From Novosphingobium sp. Chol11 (lineage in GTDB: Bacteria > Pseudomonadota > Alphaproteobacteria > Sphingomonadales > Sphingomonadaceae), in contig NZ_OBMU01000001.1 of the NCBI RefSeq assembly GCF_900218065.1, positions 2,263,458 to 2,327,457 of the forward strand: a stretch of 64,000 bases of DNA. Reading direction: 5' to 3'. Position numbers and translations under genes: made by a program. Below, piece by piece: positions 42,878-51,830 of this stretch (positions are counted from its first letter, which is position 1; each line of letters begins with the position of its first letter). The notes beneath the pieces are model-generated. The model saw nothing but the letters and a program-made list of their open reading frames with translations, did not search any database and was not told the DNA's origin.

Positions 42878-44119
42878 ATGAAACTGTTCGATCGCGTCAT
42901 CAAGCGGCTGGTCACACGGGGACAGCTGACCATCATCTATCATGACGGCACGAAAGTGACCGCAGGCGCCCCCGATCCGGCTTTCCCTTCGCTGGCCCTC
43001 AAGTTCCGGGACGCACGTGTCCCCTTCGACATCATCAAGGACCCGCGCCTCGGCATGGCGGAAGCCTATATCGACGGCCGCGTCGCGATCGAGGGCGGCG
43101 GCATCATGGAGCTGGTCTCGCTCATCCGCGCCAACAACAGCTGGGAAAGCGGCAAGTCGATCAGCGCCAAGGGGCGGCTGAAACGCGGCATCAAGTCGAT
43201 CCGCCAAACGCTCTGGCGCGCCAACCACCGCGCGCGGTCAAAGGCCAATGTCGCCCATCATTATGACCTGTCAGGCGCGCTATATGCGTTGTTCCTCGAT
43301 CGTGACCGCCAATATAGCTGCGCCTATTTCCCGGATGCGGACAATGAGGCCGGCATCAGCCTGGAGCAGGCGCAGGAAGACAAGAAGGCGCATATCGCCG
43401 CGAAGCTGCACCTGAAGCCAGGCATGAAGGTGCTGGACATAGGCTGCGGCTGGGGCGGCATGGCGCTTTATCTGCACCGCACCTGCGGCGTGGACGTTAC
43501 CGGCATCACCCTCTCGGAAGAACAGCTGAAGGTCGCGCGGCAACGGGCCGAGGAGGCAGGCGTCGCCGATCATGTCCGCTTCGAACTGATCGACTATCGC
43601 GATGTAGAGGGTCCGTTCGATCGCATCGTGTCGGTCGGCATGTTCGAACATGTCGGCACCGCCCATTACCGCACCTTCTTCGACAAGTGCCGGCAGTTGC
43701 TGAAGCCCGACGGCGTGATGCTGGTGCACACGATCGGGCGCGTGGACGGGCCGGGCATCACCGACGCCTTCACCCAGAAATATATCTTTCCCGGCGGCTA
43801 TATCCCGGCGTTGTCCGAAATGATTCAGGGCAGCGAGGGCACGCGGCTGATGGTCACGGACGTCGAAGTGCTGCGGCTCCATTACGGCCTCACAATCCGC
43901 CAATGGTATGCCCGGGCGATGGCACGGCGGGCTGACATCATCGCTCTCTATGACGAGCGTTTCTTCCGCCTGTGGACCTTTTATCTCGCGGGCGCGGCGA
44001 CCGTGTTCGAACATGGCGGCATGGTGAATTACCAGGTCCAATATGCGCGTGATCGCCGCGCGCTGCCGATCACACGCGATTACATGACCGCAGCAGAAGA
44101 CGAACTGCGCGGCAAATAG
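42878..44119 (+). CDS. Cyclopropane-fatty-acyl-phospholipid synthase family methyltransferase
   Basis: 413 residues. The C-terminal SAM-methyltransferase domain has LDIGCGWGGMALYL, GITLSEEQLKVARQRAEEAG and SVGMFEHVGTAHY. N-terminal residues 1-110 form the small lipid-binding region typical of Cfa. It adds a methylene bridge to unsaturated acyl chains in the membrane. The catalytic environment reads YIPALSEM and HYGLTIRQWYARAM. It is 33 bases after the Mo-protein gene, possibly co-transcribed. Confidence 0.93.
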   Translation: MKLFDRVIKRLVTRGQLTIIYHDGTKVTAGAPDPAFPSLALKFRDARVPFDIIKDPRLGMAEAYIDGRVAIEGGGIMELVSLIRANNSWESGKSISAKGRLKRGIKSIRQTLWRANHRARSKANVAHHYDLSGALYALFLDRDRQYSCAYFPDADNEAGISLEQAQEDKKAHIAAKLHLKPGMKVLDIGCGWGGMALYLHRTCGVDVTGITLSEEQLKVARQRAEEAGVADHVRFELIDYRDVEGPFDRIVSVGMFEHVGTAHYRTFFDKCRQLLKPDGVMLVHTIGRVDGPGITDAFTQKYIFPGGYIPALSEMIQGSEGTRLMVTDVEVLRLHYGLTIRQWYARAMARRADIIALYDERFFRLWTFYLAGAATVFEHGGMVNYQVQYARDRRALPITRDYMTAAEDELRGK

Positions 44120-44240
44120 CCTCCCTTAATGATGGCTGACAGTGCCGTTCCCGGACGGTTCAGTGAAGCTTGTGCATCCTCTCTCCCATAGGCCCCGTCC
44201 AACGCTCTGCGTCCGGGGATGCATGTTGAGGAGAGAGGAT

Positions 44241-44537
44241 ATGAATATCTTCGTGAAGGGCGCGGCCGCGCTCGGGCTGGCGGTCACGGCCCTCGGCGCG
44301 ACGGCGATGCCAGCCCAGGCGCAATATCGCGGCGGCTATTATGGCTATGGCGACCGCGAGTGGCGGGGCGACCGTGACTGGGACCGGCGCTGGGATAATC
44401 GCCGCTGGCGCGATGGCGACCGGCGCTACTGGCGGGACGGCAGGCGGCATCATTATCGCTACCGCCAACGCTGCTGGACCGAATGGCGCTATGACTATTA
44501 TCGCGATCGCGACGTGCGGGTGCGCATCTGCCGCTGA
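44241..44537 (+). CDS. Small secreted Arg/Trp/Tyr-rich protein
   Basis: 98 residues. The signal peptide is MNIFVKGAAALGLAVTALGA to PAQAQ. The mature part is almost wholly Arg, Trp, Tyr, Asp and His (repeats like REWRGDRDWDRRWDN), ending with two Cys (QRCWTEWRYDYY, VRICR) that could form a disulfide. The start ATG 44241 has GAGGAGAGAGG upstream. It belongs by composition to the same class as the RcnB-like and glycine-zipper proteins of this window, but it lacks the RcnB module. Confidence 0.8.
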   Translation: MNIFVKGAAALGLAVTALGATAMPAQAQYRGGYYGYGDREWRGDRDWDRRWDNRRWRDGDRRYWRDGRRHHYRYRQRCWTEWRYDYYRDRDVRVRICR

Positions 44538-44625
44538 CGCATAACTGTCTGGCTTAGGGACAGAAACACTTCCGCAACCCGATCCCTGATTGAAGCGGGG
44601 ATCAGGTTGCGGCATCCTTGGCGGC

Positions 44626-45048
44626 ATGAGCGATCCCATGCCCGTCATTCAGAGCCTGCTGTCCGGGCTCCCCATCTTCCTGCTGCACCTTGCCTGCGCG
44701 ACGCTGGCGTGGCTCGCGGCACTGGCGCTTTATATGTGGATCACGCCGCACGATGAATTCGCCCTGATTCGCGCCGGGAATGAGGCTGCGGCGATCTCGC
44801 TCGGCGGCGCGGCGATAGGCCTTGCCGTTCCGCTGGCGCTGTGCCTCGCCGGATCGGTCAACGTCTGGGACATCATCATCTGGGGCAGCGTCACGCTTGT
44901 GCTGCAACTGATCGCCTTCCGCTTCGTCGATTTCCTGCTCGGCTCCCTTTCCGCCCGGATCGAGGCGAATGAGCGATCCGCCGCTACCTTCCTGGCGATG
45001 ATGAAGGTTGCGATCGCCTGCCTGACGGCCGCGGCCGTGGCGGGCTGA
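44626..45048 (+). CDS. DUF350 membrane protein
   Basis: 140 residues with four helices in two DUF350 repeats: LPIFLLHLACATLAWLAALA and AISLGGAAIGLAVPLALCLA, then WDIIIWGSVTLVLQLIAFRF and the final helix. The family is uncharacterised, often near potassium or protease genes. The start is ATG 44626. The following serine protease begins three bases after its stop, so the two form a unit. Confidence 0.88.
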   Translation: MSDPMPVIQSLLSGLPIFLLHLACATLAWLAALALYMWITPHDEFALIRAGNEAAAISLGGAAIGLAVPLALCLAGSVNVWDIIIWGSVTLVLQLIAFRFVDFLLGSLSARIEANERSAATFLAMMKVAIACLTAAAVAG

Positions 45049-45050
45049 AT

Positions 45051-45905
45051 ATGGCGCGGCGGAGCATAGGATGCCTGCCGCTGATGCTTGGCGGCATATT
45101 GGCGCTCGCCTGGATCGGCGAGGTGACGCAGCCCACGCCCTTGCAGGTCGAAACCTTCGACCCGCGCTCCCCCCGCCGCCCAATGCCGCAATGGAGCGAT
45201 GAGGCTTTCGTGATCGAAGACCGCCCGGGCGCGCCATCGGACAGCATGGGCACAGCCTTCGCCGTGGACCGCGACGGCGCCTGGCTGACGGCGGAACATG
45301 TCACCCACGACTGCGCCCGCATCGGGCTGGAGGAAGGCGGCGTCGCGCGCGCCGTGTCCCGCGTGGTGGAAAGCCGGGAGGCGGACGCCGCCCTAGTGCG
45401 TGACGGCCTGCCCAGCGATCATGCCTTGCCTTTGTCGGGCCGGGTTCCCGCGCCCGGCTCAGTCGGCTTCCATATGGGCTTTCCCGCAGGACGCGCCGCG
45501 CTCGTCGTCTCCGAACTGATCGGCGCTGCAAGCGCCCGGCGTGGGCGGACGGAGGAAACCCAGCCAGTTCTCGCCTGGGCGGAAGTCGCTCGCCTGCCCG
45601 AAAGCGACGACACTTTGTCCGGCATCAGCGGCGGCCCCGTATTTGCCGAAGATGGCCATGTGGTCGCAGTCAACAGCGCGGCGACCGACCGGCGGGGGCG
45701 CATCCTGACCACTGCGCCGGATGCGATGATCCGGCTGGTTCAGGCCAGCCGCGCCGTCAACGATCAACCCGTGGCCTATCCCTTCGCCGGGCTTGCCGAT
45801 GCGGAAGTTCGCTTCGCCTCCTGGCTGGAGCAGGGCGTGATCCGCCGCATCTTCTGCGATGTGGACGATGCGCCCCGGTTGACGGCGGCGCAGCCGAAAG
45901 GCTAG
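45051..45905 (+). CDS. Trypsin-like serine protease, membrane-anchored
   Basis: 284 residues. One N-terminal hydrophobic segment (LPLMLGGILALAWIG) serves as anchor or signal. The chymotrypsin-fold triad is H83 (TAEHVTHDC), D112 (EADAALVRDG) and S193 (GISGGPVFAEDG). No PDZ domain is present, unlike DegP. The start ATG lies right after the DUF350 gene with no gap for a separate promoter. It may be a periplasmic regulatory or processing protease. Confidence 0.9.
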   Translation: MARRSIGCLPLMLGGILALAWIGEVTQPTPLQVETFDPRSPRRPMPQWSDEAFVIEDRPGAPSDSMGTAFAVDRDGAWLTAEHVTHDCARIGLEEGGVARAVSRVVESREADAALVRDGLPSDHALPLSGRVPAPGSVGFHMGFPAGRAALVVSELIGAASARRGRTEETQPVLAWAEVARLPESDDTLSGISGGPVFAEDGHVVAVNSAATDRRGRILTTAPDAMIRLVQASRAVNDQPVAYPFAGLADAEVRFASWLEQGVIRRIFCDVDDAPRLTAAQPKG

Positions 45906-45935
45906 GCGGCGCGAAACGAAGGATCTGAAACAGCC

Positions 45936-46208
45936 ATGAGCGACACGCCTCCCGACCGCCTCTCGACCAATCCGCGCAGCCCCCATTTCGACATGGACGT
46001 GCTGCAACGGGGGATCGGCATCCGCTTCAAGGACCGCGTCCGCAACGATGTCGAGGAATATTGCATTTCCGAAGGGTGGATCCGTGTCGCCGCCGGCAAG
46101 ACCAAGGATCGCCACGGCCAGCCGCTGACCATCAAGCTGTCAGGCCCGGTGGAAGCCTGGTTCGAGCGTGCAGCCGAAGGCGGCGAAGAGCCGTCGCAGC
46201 CCGAGTGA
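45936..46208 (+). CDS. DUF3297 protein
   Basis: 90 residues, no signal peptide. It begins MSDTPPDRLSTNPRSPHFD, then GIGIRFKDRVRNDVEEYCIS, EGWIRVAAGKTKDRHGQPL and TIKLSGPVEAWF, the whole length of DUF3297. Function unknown; the family is common in Gram-negative soil bacteria. It is followed by a long stem-loop. Confidence 0.88.
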   Translation: MSDTPPDRLSTNPRSPHFDMDVLQRGIGIRFKDRVRNDVEEYCISEGWIRVAAGKTKDRHGQPLTIKLSGPVEAWFERAAEGGEEPSQPE

Positions 46209-46216
46209 ATAAATTA

Positions 46217-46250
46217 TTCGGGCCGAGCCTGTCGAATGGCTCGGCCCGAA
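46217..46250. terminator. REP-like 13-base-pair hairpin between convergent genes
   Basis: TTCGGGCCGAGCC (46217-46229) pairs perfectly with GGCTCGGCCCGAA (46238-46250), loop TGTCGAAT. The loop and flanks recall the REP unit (GAGCCTGTCGAA), so a repeat may serve as bidirectional terminator here. Confidence 0.75.
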
Positions 46251-46262
46251 TGGCATTTGTCT

Positions 46263-46988
46263 TTAGCGCAGCCGCGCATCCCGCTTCACATCGGCGATGA
46301 TGTCCCGCAGCGATCGCCCCGACGGCATGGCGTCCGCAAACTGCACCGCCCGCATGTCGACCTCCAGCTTCGGCTCACGCGCCGCCTTGCGCAAGGACCG
46401 GCCCAGGCTCGCAAGACGCGCCGGCGCCTCTTCCCCATCCACCTTGACCGCTGCCTTCGACAGCTTCCCCATATCAGCGTCCACCTTGGCGAAGCGCACG
46501 CTGGTGCCGAGCGCCGGATCGGCCTCGAATGCGCGCAGCTGCGCCTTGTCGGGATAGATGAAGCCGAAAGTCGGGTTGGTCCGCGCACCCATCTGCCCGG
46601 TCGGACTGTGCCAGACACGGACCTGGCTCCAATCGCCCGCTTCGGACACGTCGAGCGCCAGTACATCTTCCTCGATCGCGCCGGGCACCGACCAGTTGGC
46701 GTGCCGGATCAGCACGCGCCGGTCGTCCAGCACCTTGCTCACCACTGCGACATGACCAAGCACCATCGGGCCATAGGGGCGGAAGGCCATGACGGCGCCG
46801 CGCCGAGGCACATGGCCGCGCGCATAGCGGCTCTCCGCCTGATCCCACCAGGTCAGCGCGTCGCCCCGGATATTCACGCCGGACACGATCCGCGCATAGG
46901 GTACGCACTGCAAAGCCGTCGCGCCCCATAGCGGGGTCGCGGCCAGCGAAGCCAGCACCAATGCTGCTCCGCGAAGATATCGAAACAT
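46263..46988 (-). CDS. CHAP-domain secreted amidase-like protein
   Basis: 241 residues. The signal peptide (MFRYLRGAALVLASLAAT to LWGA) is followed by a CHAP (NlpC/P60-like) domain at about 25-140, with catalytic C28 (LQCVPYARIVSG), H79 (VLGHVAVVSK) and N98 (RHANWSV). About 80 further residues form an Ala/Lys/Arg-rich tail unlike its neighbour. CHAP enzymes cut peptidoglycan peptides. It lies downstream of a shorter paralogue on the same strand. Confidence 0.88.
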   Translation of the reverse strand: MFRYLRGAALVLASLAATPLWGATALQCVPYARIVSGVNIRGDALTWWDQAESRYARGHVPRRGAVMAFRPYGPMVLGHVAVVSKVLDDRRVLIRHANWSVPGAIEEDVLALDVSEAGDWSQVRVWHSPTGQMGARTNPTFGFIYPDKAQLRAFEADPALGTSVRFAKVDADMGKLSKAAVKVDGEEAPARLASLGRSLRKAAREPKLEVDMRAVQFADAMPSGRSLRDIIADVKRDARLR

Positions 46989-47066
46989 TTTTGCGACCTC
47001 AAAATATTGAGAATCGCCCCACCGCCGGTCAAACTAGCCAGCGGCGCTTAGAAAATAGTTAATGCC

Positions 47067-47600
47067 TTAGAAAGCAGTGCCAGCGGCGGCTGCGGCCGGG
47101 CTCACGCGGTCGGCCATGGCGATCTGGACCGGCGCAGCTTCACGGGCATGACCGGGATAGATGAAGCCCTTGGCGGCGTTCGAGCGGAGGCCCAAGCCGC
47201 CGATCGGGCCGTACCATACGCGCACATCGGTCCAGTCATTGTTGGGCGACACGTCGATCGCGCGCACGTTGCGCTCGATACCACCGCGATAGGACCAGTT
47301 GGCGTGGGTCAGCAGCACTTCGCGATCGCTGACCACCTTGCTCACCATGGCGACATGGCCCACGGGCATGGAGCGGCTGGCGGAGAAGGCCAGCACGGCG
47401 CCTTCGCGCGGCTCATGGCCACGGTCATAGCGGCCCTCGGCCTGTCCCCACCATGTGTTAGCGTTGCCGTAGATTTCGATGCCGGAAACTTGCCGCGCAT
47501 AGGGCGCGCACTGGAGAACGCCGGCAGCGGCAGGGGTCACGATCAAGGCGCCGAGCGCAAGCATGGCAGTCGCGATAAATGCGCGAAAAGCACCGATCAT
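47067..47600 (-). CDS. CHAP-domain secreted protein, paralogue
   Basis: 177 residues: signal peptide MIGAFRAFIATAMLALGALI to PAAAG, then the CHAP domain with C31 (LQCAPYARQVSG), His in VGHVAMVSK and Asn in LTHANWSYRG. It is close in sequence to the protein at 46.3 kb over the domain but lacks its long tail. The start is ATG 47600; the in-frame extension to 47663 is not preferred. Tandem duplication is likely. Confidence 0.87.
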   Translation of the reverse strand: MIGAFRAFIATAMLALGALIVTPAAAGVLQCAPYARQVSGIEIYGNANTWWGQAEGRYDRGHEPREGAVLAFSASRSMPVGHVAMVSKVVSDREVLLTHANWSYRGGIERNVRAIDVSPNNDWTDVRVWYGPIGGLGLRSNAAKGFIYPGHAREAAPVQIAMADRVSPAAAAAGTAF

Positions 47601-47708
47601 GTGTGGAACGACCCCCGACTTGTTGTGCGTTATCAACCCCGTGCCGCCCTTAGGGCAGAGCAAGGATGAATTGAGAAGCGTCGAGCGGTGAGTTGTTGTG
47701 GGGGCGCG

Positions 47709-48779
47709 TTATTCTGCGGAACGAAAAACACGGCCCGAAGTTACGGTTAACCGTGTCGCGGAACTCAAGTCATTGAAAAGGCTATCTTCCGTCCCCGTCA
47801 TCCAGACCTGACCGCCGGTTTCCGTTAACCTGTCGAACAACGCGGCCCGCCGCGACGGGTCGAGATGAGCCGCCACCTCATCAAGCAGCAGCACGGGCGG
47901 TTGCCCCCGATGTCCCGCGACCAGAGCGGCATGCGCAAGCAGGATGGACAGCAACAGCGCCTTCTGCTCCCCCGTCGAACAGAGCGCCGCCGCCTGCCTC
48001 TTGGCCGCGTGGTTTACCGCGAGATCCTGCCGGTGCGGCCCGGACAGGGTGCGCCCAGCCGCCGCATCCCGCCGCCGCTCGCGCGCGAGCCGCTGGGCAA
48101 GCGGCGCGCCGCCCCCGTCCTCACCCTCGATCGCCAGCAATGGACGGGCGAAGGGCTCGTCAGCCTGCCCCTCCAGTTCACCGCCAAGCCGCGCGACCAG
48201 GTCGGCGCGGGCCACCGAAAGCTGCTCGCCATGTTCCTCCATCTGCGTTTCCAGCGCCGCCAGCCAGGATGGATCGGCACGCGGCAGGTCGGACAGCAGC
48301 CGGTTGCGCGCCCGCATCGCCGCCTCGTAGCGCGCGCTACGGACGGCATGCTCGGGATGCAGCGCGAGCGTCAGCCGGTCGAGAAAGCGCCGCCGCCCGC
48401 CGGGGCTGTCCATGAACAGCCGGTCCATCGCGGGCGTCAGCCAGACGATCGCCAGATGATCGGCAAGGGCGTTCGCCGAAGAGGCAACGCCGCCGACCCG
48501 CACTTGCCGCCGGTCCGGCGCTTGCGGGGAGGTGCCGGTGCCCAGCACCACGCCGTCCACCTCCGCCGCGATGCCGAAGCTGCCTGTCCCGCCCTGCCGC
48601 GCCATGTCGCGCAGCGCCGCGCCGCGCAGGCCGCGTCCAGGCGCCAGCATCGACACCGCCTCCAATATGTTGGTCTTGCCCGCGCCATTCTCCCCCGTCA
48701 GCACGATGAAGGCATGATCAGGAAGGATCAGCGCATCCGCATGGTTGCGGAAATCGCTCAAGGTCAGGCGGCCGATCAT
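47709..48779 (-). CDS. recF: DNA replication and repair protein RecF
   Basis: It loads RecA at single-strand gaps. It has 356 residues; Walker A is GENGAGKTN (29-37). The signature and Walker B region reads [20 protein letters not shown], then [21 protein letters not shown]. Outside the classical dnaA-dnaN-recF-gyrB cluster here: neighbours are CHAP genes and a lipoprotein. No LexA box is visible upstream. Confidence 0.95.
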   Translation of the reverse strand: MIGRLTLSDFRNHADALILPDHAFIVLTGENGAGKTNILEAVSMLAPGRGLRGAALRDMARQGGTGSFGIAAEVDGVVLGTGTSPQAPDRRQVRVGGVASSANALADHLAIVWLTPAMDRLFMDSPGGRRRFLDRLTLALHPEHAVRSARYEAAMRARNRLLSDLPRADPSWLAALETQMEEHGEQLSVARADLVARLGGELEGQADEPFARPLLAIEGEDGGGAPLAQRLARERRRDAAAGRTLSGPHRQDLAVNHAAKRQAAALCSTGEQKALLLSILLAHAALVAGHRGQPPVLLLDEVAAHLDPSRRAALFDRLTETGGQVWMTGTEDSLFNDLSSATRLTVTSGRVFRSAE

Positions 48780-48857
48780 CGCCCCGCTCTAGAGCATCGC
48801 GCGTGAAAGAGGGAACCGGTTTTGCGCAAAAAGCAACGACGCGACAAAGGCGGAGTA

Positions 48858-49382
48858 TCAGCAGCGCTTGCGGGTCACCGCCGCCCCGTCATTGATGATG
48901 GTCAGTTCGCGGCCACTGGCTGACGGACGCAGTTCCAGCCTCTTGGTCCAACTGTCGCCCTCGCCGGTAAAAGCGGCGTCGACCCGCAGCTTGCCGCCGG
49001 TGCCGGTGACGACCCCCTTCACCGTGCCGACGCTTTCGTGAAAGATCAGGCTGTCGGGCGTGACCTTCAATTCCAGCTCGGCCGACCGGTCGCCGCAGCG
49101 ATCGTTGAGGCCCGTCCAATTGCCCTGCAGGGCGGCAGGGATTCCACCTGCAGGCGTCGAAGAAGCCGACTTTCCCGCTCTGTCCGGCGACGCGGCGTTG
49201 ACGGGCGGCGAAGCCTCCGCCTCATTGCTCGCGGTCAGCGCTTCATCCTCTGCGGGCGTTTCGTTGCTGACATCATAGCTTGCCTGCTCGTCGACGATGT
49301 TGGTCGACATGCGGGGCGTGTCCCCGCCCTTGTCGTCACAGGCGGAAAGCAGCAGCAAAGGCATGGCGAAAAGCAGGCGCAT
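48858..49382 (-). CDS. Lipoprotein of unknown function
   Basis: 174 residues. The lipobox is LLLLSACD, so the mature N-terminal Cys is lipid-modified. An Ala/Glu/Ser/Pro-rich linker covers about residues 20-85. A folded C-terminal part begins near GIPAALQGNWTGLNDRCGDR and ends VTRKRC; the two Cys may bond. The pattern (small protein with a single beta domain) recalls MliC/PliC-like or META-like domains, but I cannot assign it. The start is ATG 49382. Confidence 0.8.
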   Translation of the reverse strand: MRLLFAMPLLLLSACDDKGGDTPRMSTNIVDEQASYDVSNETPAEDEALTASNEAEASPPVNAASPDRAGKSASSTPAGGIPAALQGNWTGLNDRCGDRSAELELKVTPDSLIFHESVGTVKGVVTGTGGKLRVDAAFTGEGDSWTKRLELRPSASGRELTIINDGAAVTRKRC

Positions 49383-49488
49383 CCGTAATGAACCGGTTGG
49401 GCGCAGATGGGTTCCGCTACAGGCTTGCCAGCCGCCCGGAGAGGGGCCATCACCTTTGGCGCAGCCGCCAAAGGATGGAGTGAAGGTG

Positions 49489-50025
49489 ATGATGAAGCGC
49501 ATGATGATCGCCATGGGCCTTGCCGCCAGCGTGCTTGGATCGACCGGTGCCATGGCGGCGCTGTCCGCCGGTGCCAAGGCGCCCGATTTCACCACGCGCG
49601 GCGCGCTTGCGGGAAAGACCTTCACCCTCACCTTGTCCCACCAGCTGAAACGCGGGCCAGTCGTCCTCTATTTCTTCCCCAAGGCTTTTACCCCCGGCTG
49701 CTCGGCGGAAGCGCGCGAGTTCGCGACGCATATCGATGATTTCAAGAAGGCGGGCGCCACCGTGATCGGCATGTCGGCCGATCCGGTGGACGATCTTGTC
49801 GCCTTTTCGACCAAGGAGTGCGCCGGCAAGTTCGCAATCGCCTCGGCCGGTCCCGACATCATCTCCGGCTATGACGTAGCGCTCAAGATGCGGCCCGGGA
49901 TGACCGACCGCACCTCCTATGTCATCGCGCCCAACGGCCGGGTCGTCTTCGTCCATAGCGAGATGAACTATAGCGGCCATGTGAAAAGCACGCTGGCCGC
50001 GGTGCAATCGATGAAGGCGAAATAA
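49489..50025 (+). CDS. Periplasmic peroxiredoxin (AhpC/TSA, BCP-like)
   Basis: 178 residues. The signal peptide (MMKRMMIAMGLAASVLGS to AMAA) is followed by a thioredoxin-fold peroxidase. The peroxidatic Cys is C71 in PKAFTPGCSAEAREF. The second Cys five residues on, found in many BCPs, is absent; one in TKECAGKF remains as possible resolver. It reduces peroxides outside the cytoplasm. Start codons ATG 49489 and 49492 both follow GGATGGAG. It is divergent from the lipoprotein gene. Confidence 0.9.
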   Translation: MMKRMMIAMGLAASVLGSTGAMAALSAGAKAPDFTTRGALAGKTFTLTLSHQLKRGPVVLYFFPKAFTPGCSAEAREFATHIDDFKKAGATVIGMSADPVDDLVAFSTKECAGKFAIASAGPDIISGYDVALKMRPGMTDRTSYVIAPNGRVVFVHSEMNYSGHVKSTLAAVQSMKAK

Positions 50026-50045
50026 GGCGTCCGCAGCAGCCATCG

Positions 50046-50137
50046 CCGTTCGGCCTGAGCTTCGTCGAAGCCTGTCTTGAGCGCCTTTCTGCCCTTCAAG
50101 AGAAAAAGAAGAGGCTCGACAAGCTCAAACCGAACGG
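50046..50137. repeat. Inverted pair of REP-like elements
   Basis: The unit beginning CCGTTCGGCCTGAGCTTCGT (50046-50072) faces a reverse copy ending CTCAAACCGAACGG (50112-50137), between convergent peroxiredoxin and dienelactone-hydrolase genes. Confidence 0.75.
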
Positions 50138-50160
50138 AAAGACTGGTCAGCGATGGCGCT

Positions 50161-51075
50161 TTATTTCCTGCCCTTCACATAACGCCCGAACCATTCCAGC
50201 GTAGCGGCCCAGGCTTCCTTCGCCGCCGCCTCATTATAGCTCGGCCGGTAATCGGCCATGAAGCCATGATCCGCCTGCGGATAGACGGTAATCTCGTCCG
50301 GCGGCGACTTGCCCGACGCCTTTAACGCGGTTCGCATCGCGTCGACATCGGTGACGGGAATGCCCTTGTCCAACGCGCCATATTGTCCCAGCACCGGGGC
50401 TCTCAACGCCGCCGCCTGCTCGACCACGCTCAGCGGCTGCAATGCCGTCTTGTCGCTCACCAGCCTGCCATAGAAGGCGACACCCGCGTCCAGCTGCGCG
50501 CTATGTGCGGCGTAGAGCCACACGACACGACCGCCCCAGCAAAAGCCCGTAATGCCGCGCCGCGTCGCGTCGCCGCCATGCTTGCCCGCCCAGGCATAGG
50601 CCGCGTCGATATCGGACATCACCTGCGCATCGGGCGCCTTCGACACGATGCTGCCGATCAGCTGCTTGATATCGGCGATCTTGGTGGCATCGCCATGGCG
50701 CGCGAACAGATCGGGCGCGATCGCATAATAGCCTTGGCCCGCGAAGCGGCGGCACATGTCGCGAATCCATTCATGGACACCGAAAATCTCGTGCACGACG
50801 ACGATGACCGGAGCGTTCTTCGCCTTTTCCGGCCGCGCCACATAGGCTGGCATGGAAAAGCCGTCACTCGCCGGGATGGACACTGTTTCCTGGGTCAATC
50901 CTTCGCCCGATGTCTGAACGGCGCTGCTCGACACCGGGCGGCAGGCGGCGGCGAAACCGGCGGCAAAGGCTCCGGTCATCAGCAGCTTGCGCCGGTCCAG
51001 CCCCGTGCTGTCGATCCAGCTGCGGTCTTCGGGCAGGCGATCCGTCACCCGCTGTGGTTCATCGTCATGGCTCAT
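50161..51075 (-). CDS. Dienelactone hydrolase family protein, Tat-exported
   Basis: 304 residues of alpha/beta-hydrolase fold. A Tat-type signal lies at about 25-55 (DRRKLLMTGAFAAGFAAACR). The catalytic triad fits DLH: C179 in TGFCWGGRVV, an Asp in YGALDKGIPV, and His in YPQADHGFMADY. The natural substrate is not known: no chlorocatechol genes are nearby. The N-terminal 25 residues before the twin Arg are polar. Confidence 0.9.
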   Translation of the reverse strand: MSHDDEPQRVTDRLPEDRSWIDSTGLDRRKLLMTGAFAAGFAAACRPVSSSAVQTSGEGLTQETVSIPASDGFSMPAYVARPEKAKNAPVIVVVHEIFGVHEWIRDMCRRFAGQGYYAIAPDLFARHGDATKIADIKQLIGSIVSKAPDAQVMSDIDAAYAWAGKHGGDATRRGITGFCWGGRVVWLYAAHSAQLDAGVAFYGRLVSDKTALQPLSVVEQAAALRAPVLGQYGALDKGIPVTDVDAMRTALKASGKSPPDEITVYPQADHGFMADYRPSYNEAAAKEAWAATLEWFGRYVKGRK

Positions 51076-51138
51076 GTCGCGTCCTCTCCGCTTCCCCCGC
51101 GCCGCAGACTATCGGCTCAGCGGCCGGGCGCAAGCGGG

Positions 51139-51525
51139 TCAGGCAAGGAAGTCACCGCTCGCGATCCGCTCCAGCCCCGTCACATCGCGGGCAAAGACAT
51201 AGGTCCATGCATCGGTCAGCCCGGCGGCGCTGCGCACCTTTATCCGTTCACGCCGGAATTCATGGGGCTGAGGAAAATGCGCCGTGCACTCCTCATGCTC
51301 ATCAAGCACCGAAAGCATGGCCTCCGCATTCGGCAACTGAAACAGCTCACCTGTGACAATTCCGTCAGGTCCGGGGACAAAACCGGGATAATAATCCACT
51401 CGGTAGAGCACGCCGCTCGCAAGGGCAGCGCACTCGAAACGCGCCACGGATGCAAGCCATCGGGCCATTTCTCCGTCAAATCCGGGACGGAGAGATCCGT
51501 ACACAAAGAGCAGAGCCTGGCTCAT
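51139..51525 (-). CDS. Gamma-glutamylcyclotransferase-like (AIG2/GGCT) protein
   Basis: 128 residues with the substrate loop FVYGSLRPGFDGEM, and the catalytic Glu in LDEHEECTA. Enzymes of this fold release 5-oxoproline from gamma-glutamyl amino acids or amines. It ends with a FARDVTGLERIASGDFLA tail. The start is ATG 51525. Confidence 0.88.
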   Translation of the reverse strand: MSQALLFVYGSLRPGFDGEMARWLASVARFECAALASGVLYRVDYYPGFVPGPDGIVTGELFQLPNAEAMLSVLDEHEECTAHFPQPHEFRRERIKVRSAAGLTDAWTYVFARDVTGLERIASGDFLA

Positions 51526-51545
51526 TGCCAAGAACCGCTAGCAAT

Positions 51546-51582
51546 AAAAAAGCCGCCCTGGCAATAGCCGGGCGGCCTTTTT
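51546..51582. terminator. Bidirectional terminator after the microprotein gene
   Basis: GCCGCCC (51552-51558) pairs with GGGCGGC (51570-51576), with A6 on the left and TTTTT on the right. On the minus strand it lies 43 bases after the 27-codon gene and 21 bases before the GGCT start. Confidence 0.88.
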
Positions 51583-51624
51583 GAAATTCCCCAAGACGAG
51601 GAATGAATAAGAGCGATCAATCGC

Positions 51625-51708
51625 TCAAGCGTAAAGTACCGAGTAGAAGGTCAGCATCTGCGCACCGACCGCAACCATCAGCGCAACGCCCTGCAAAGTG
51701 TGCCGCAT
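51625..51708 (-). CDS. 27-residue membrane microprotein
   Basis: A 27-codon frame with ATG 51708 and TGA 51625-51627. AGGAAACG lies before the start and a strong terminator follows. It has a basic N-terminus (MRHTLQG), then a hydrophobic run (VALMVAVGAQMLTF), and ends YSVLYA: one short transmembrane helix. No homologue is known to me. Too short for usual gene callers, it appears to be an independent unit between the GGCT and DUF72 genes. Confidence 0.65.
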   Translation of the reverse strand: MRHTLQGVALMVAVGAQMLTFYSVLYA

Positions 51709-51830
51709 GTTTCGTTTCCTGCAATTTTTGTTTTGCGCCCTGTTTGGACAAGCGCGCATATGATGGAAGACGCCCTCCGCCTCAATCGCAAAGGGCGCGT
51801 TCGCAGTTGCAGCAAACGCAACGGTCGCTG

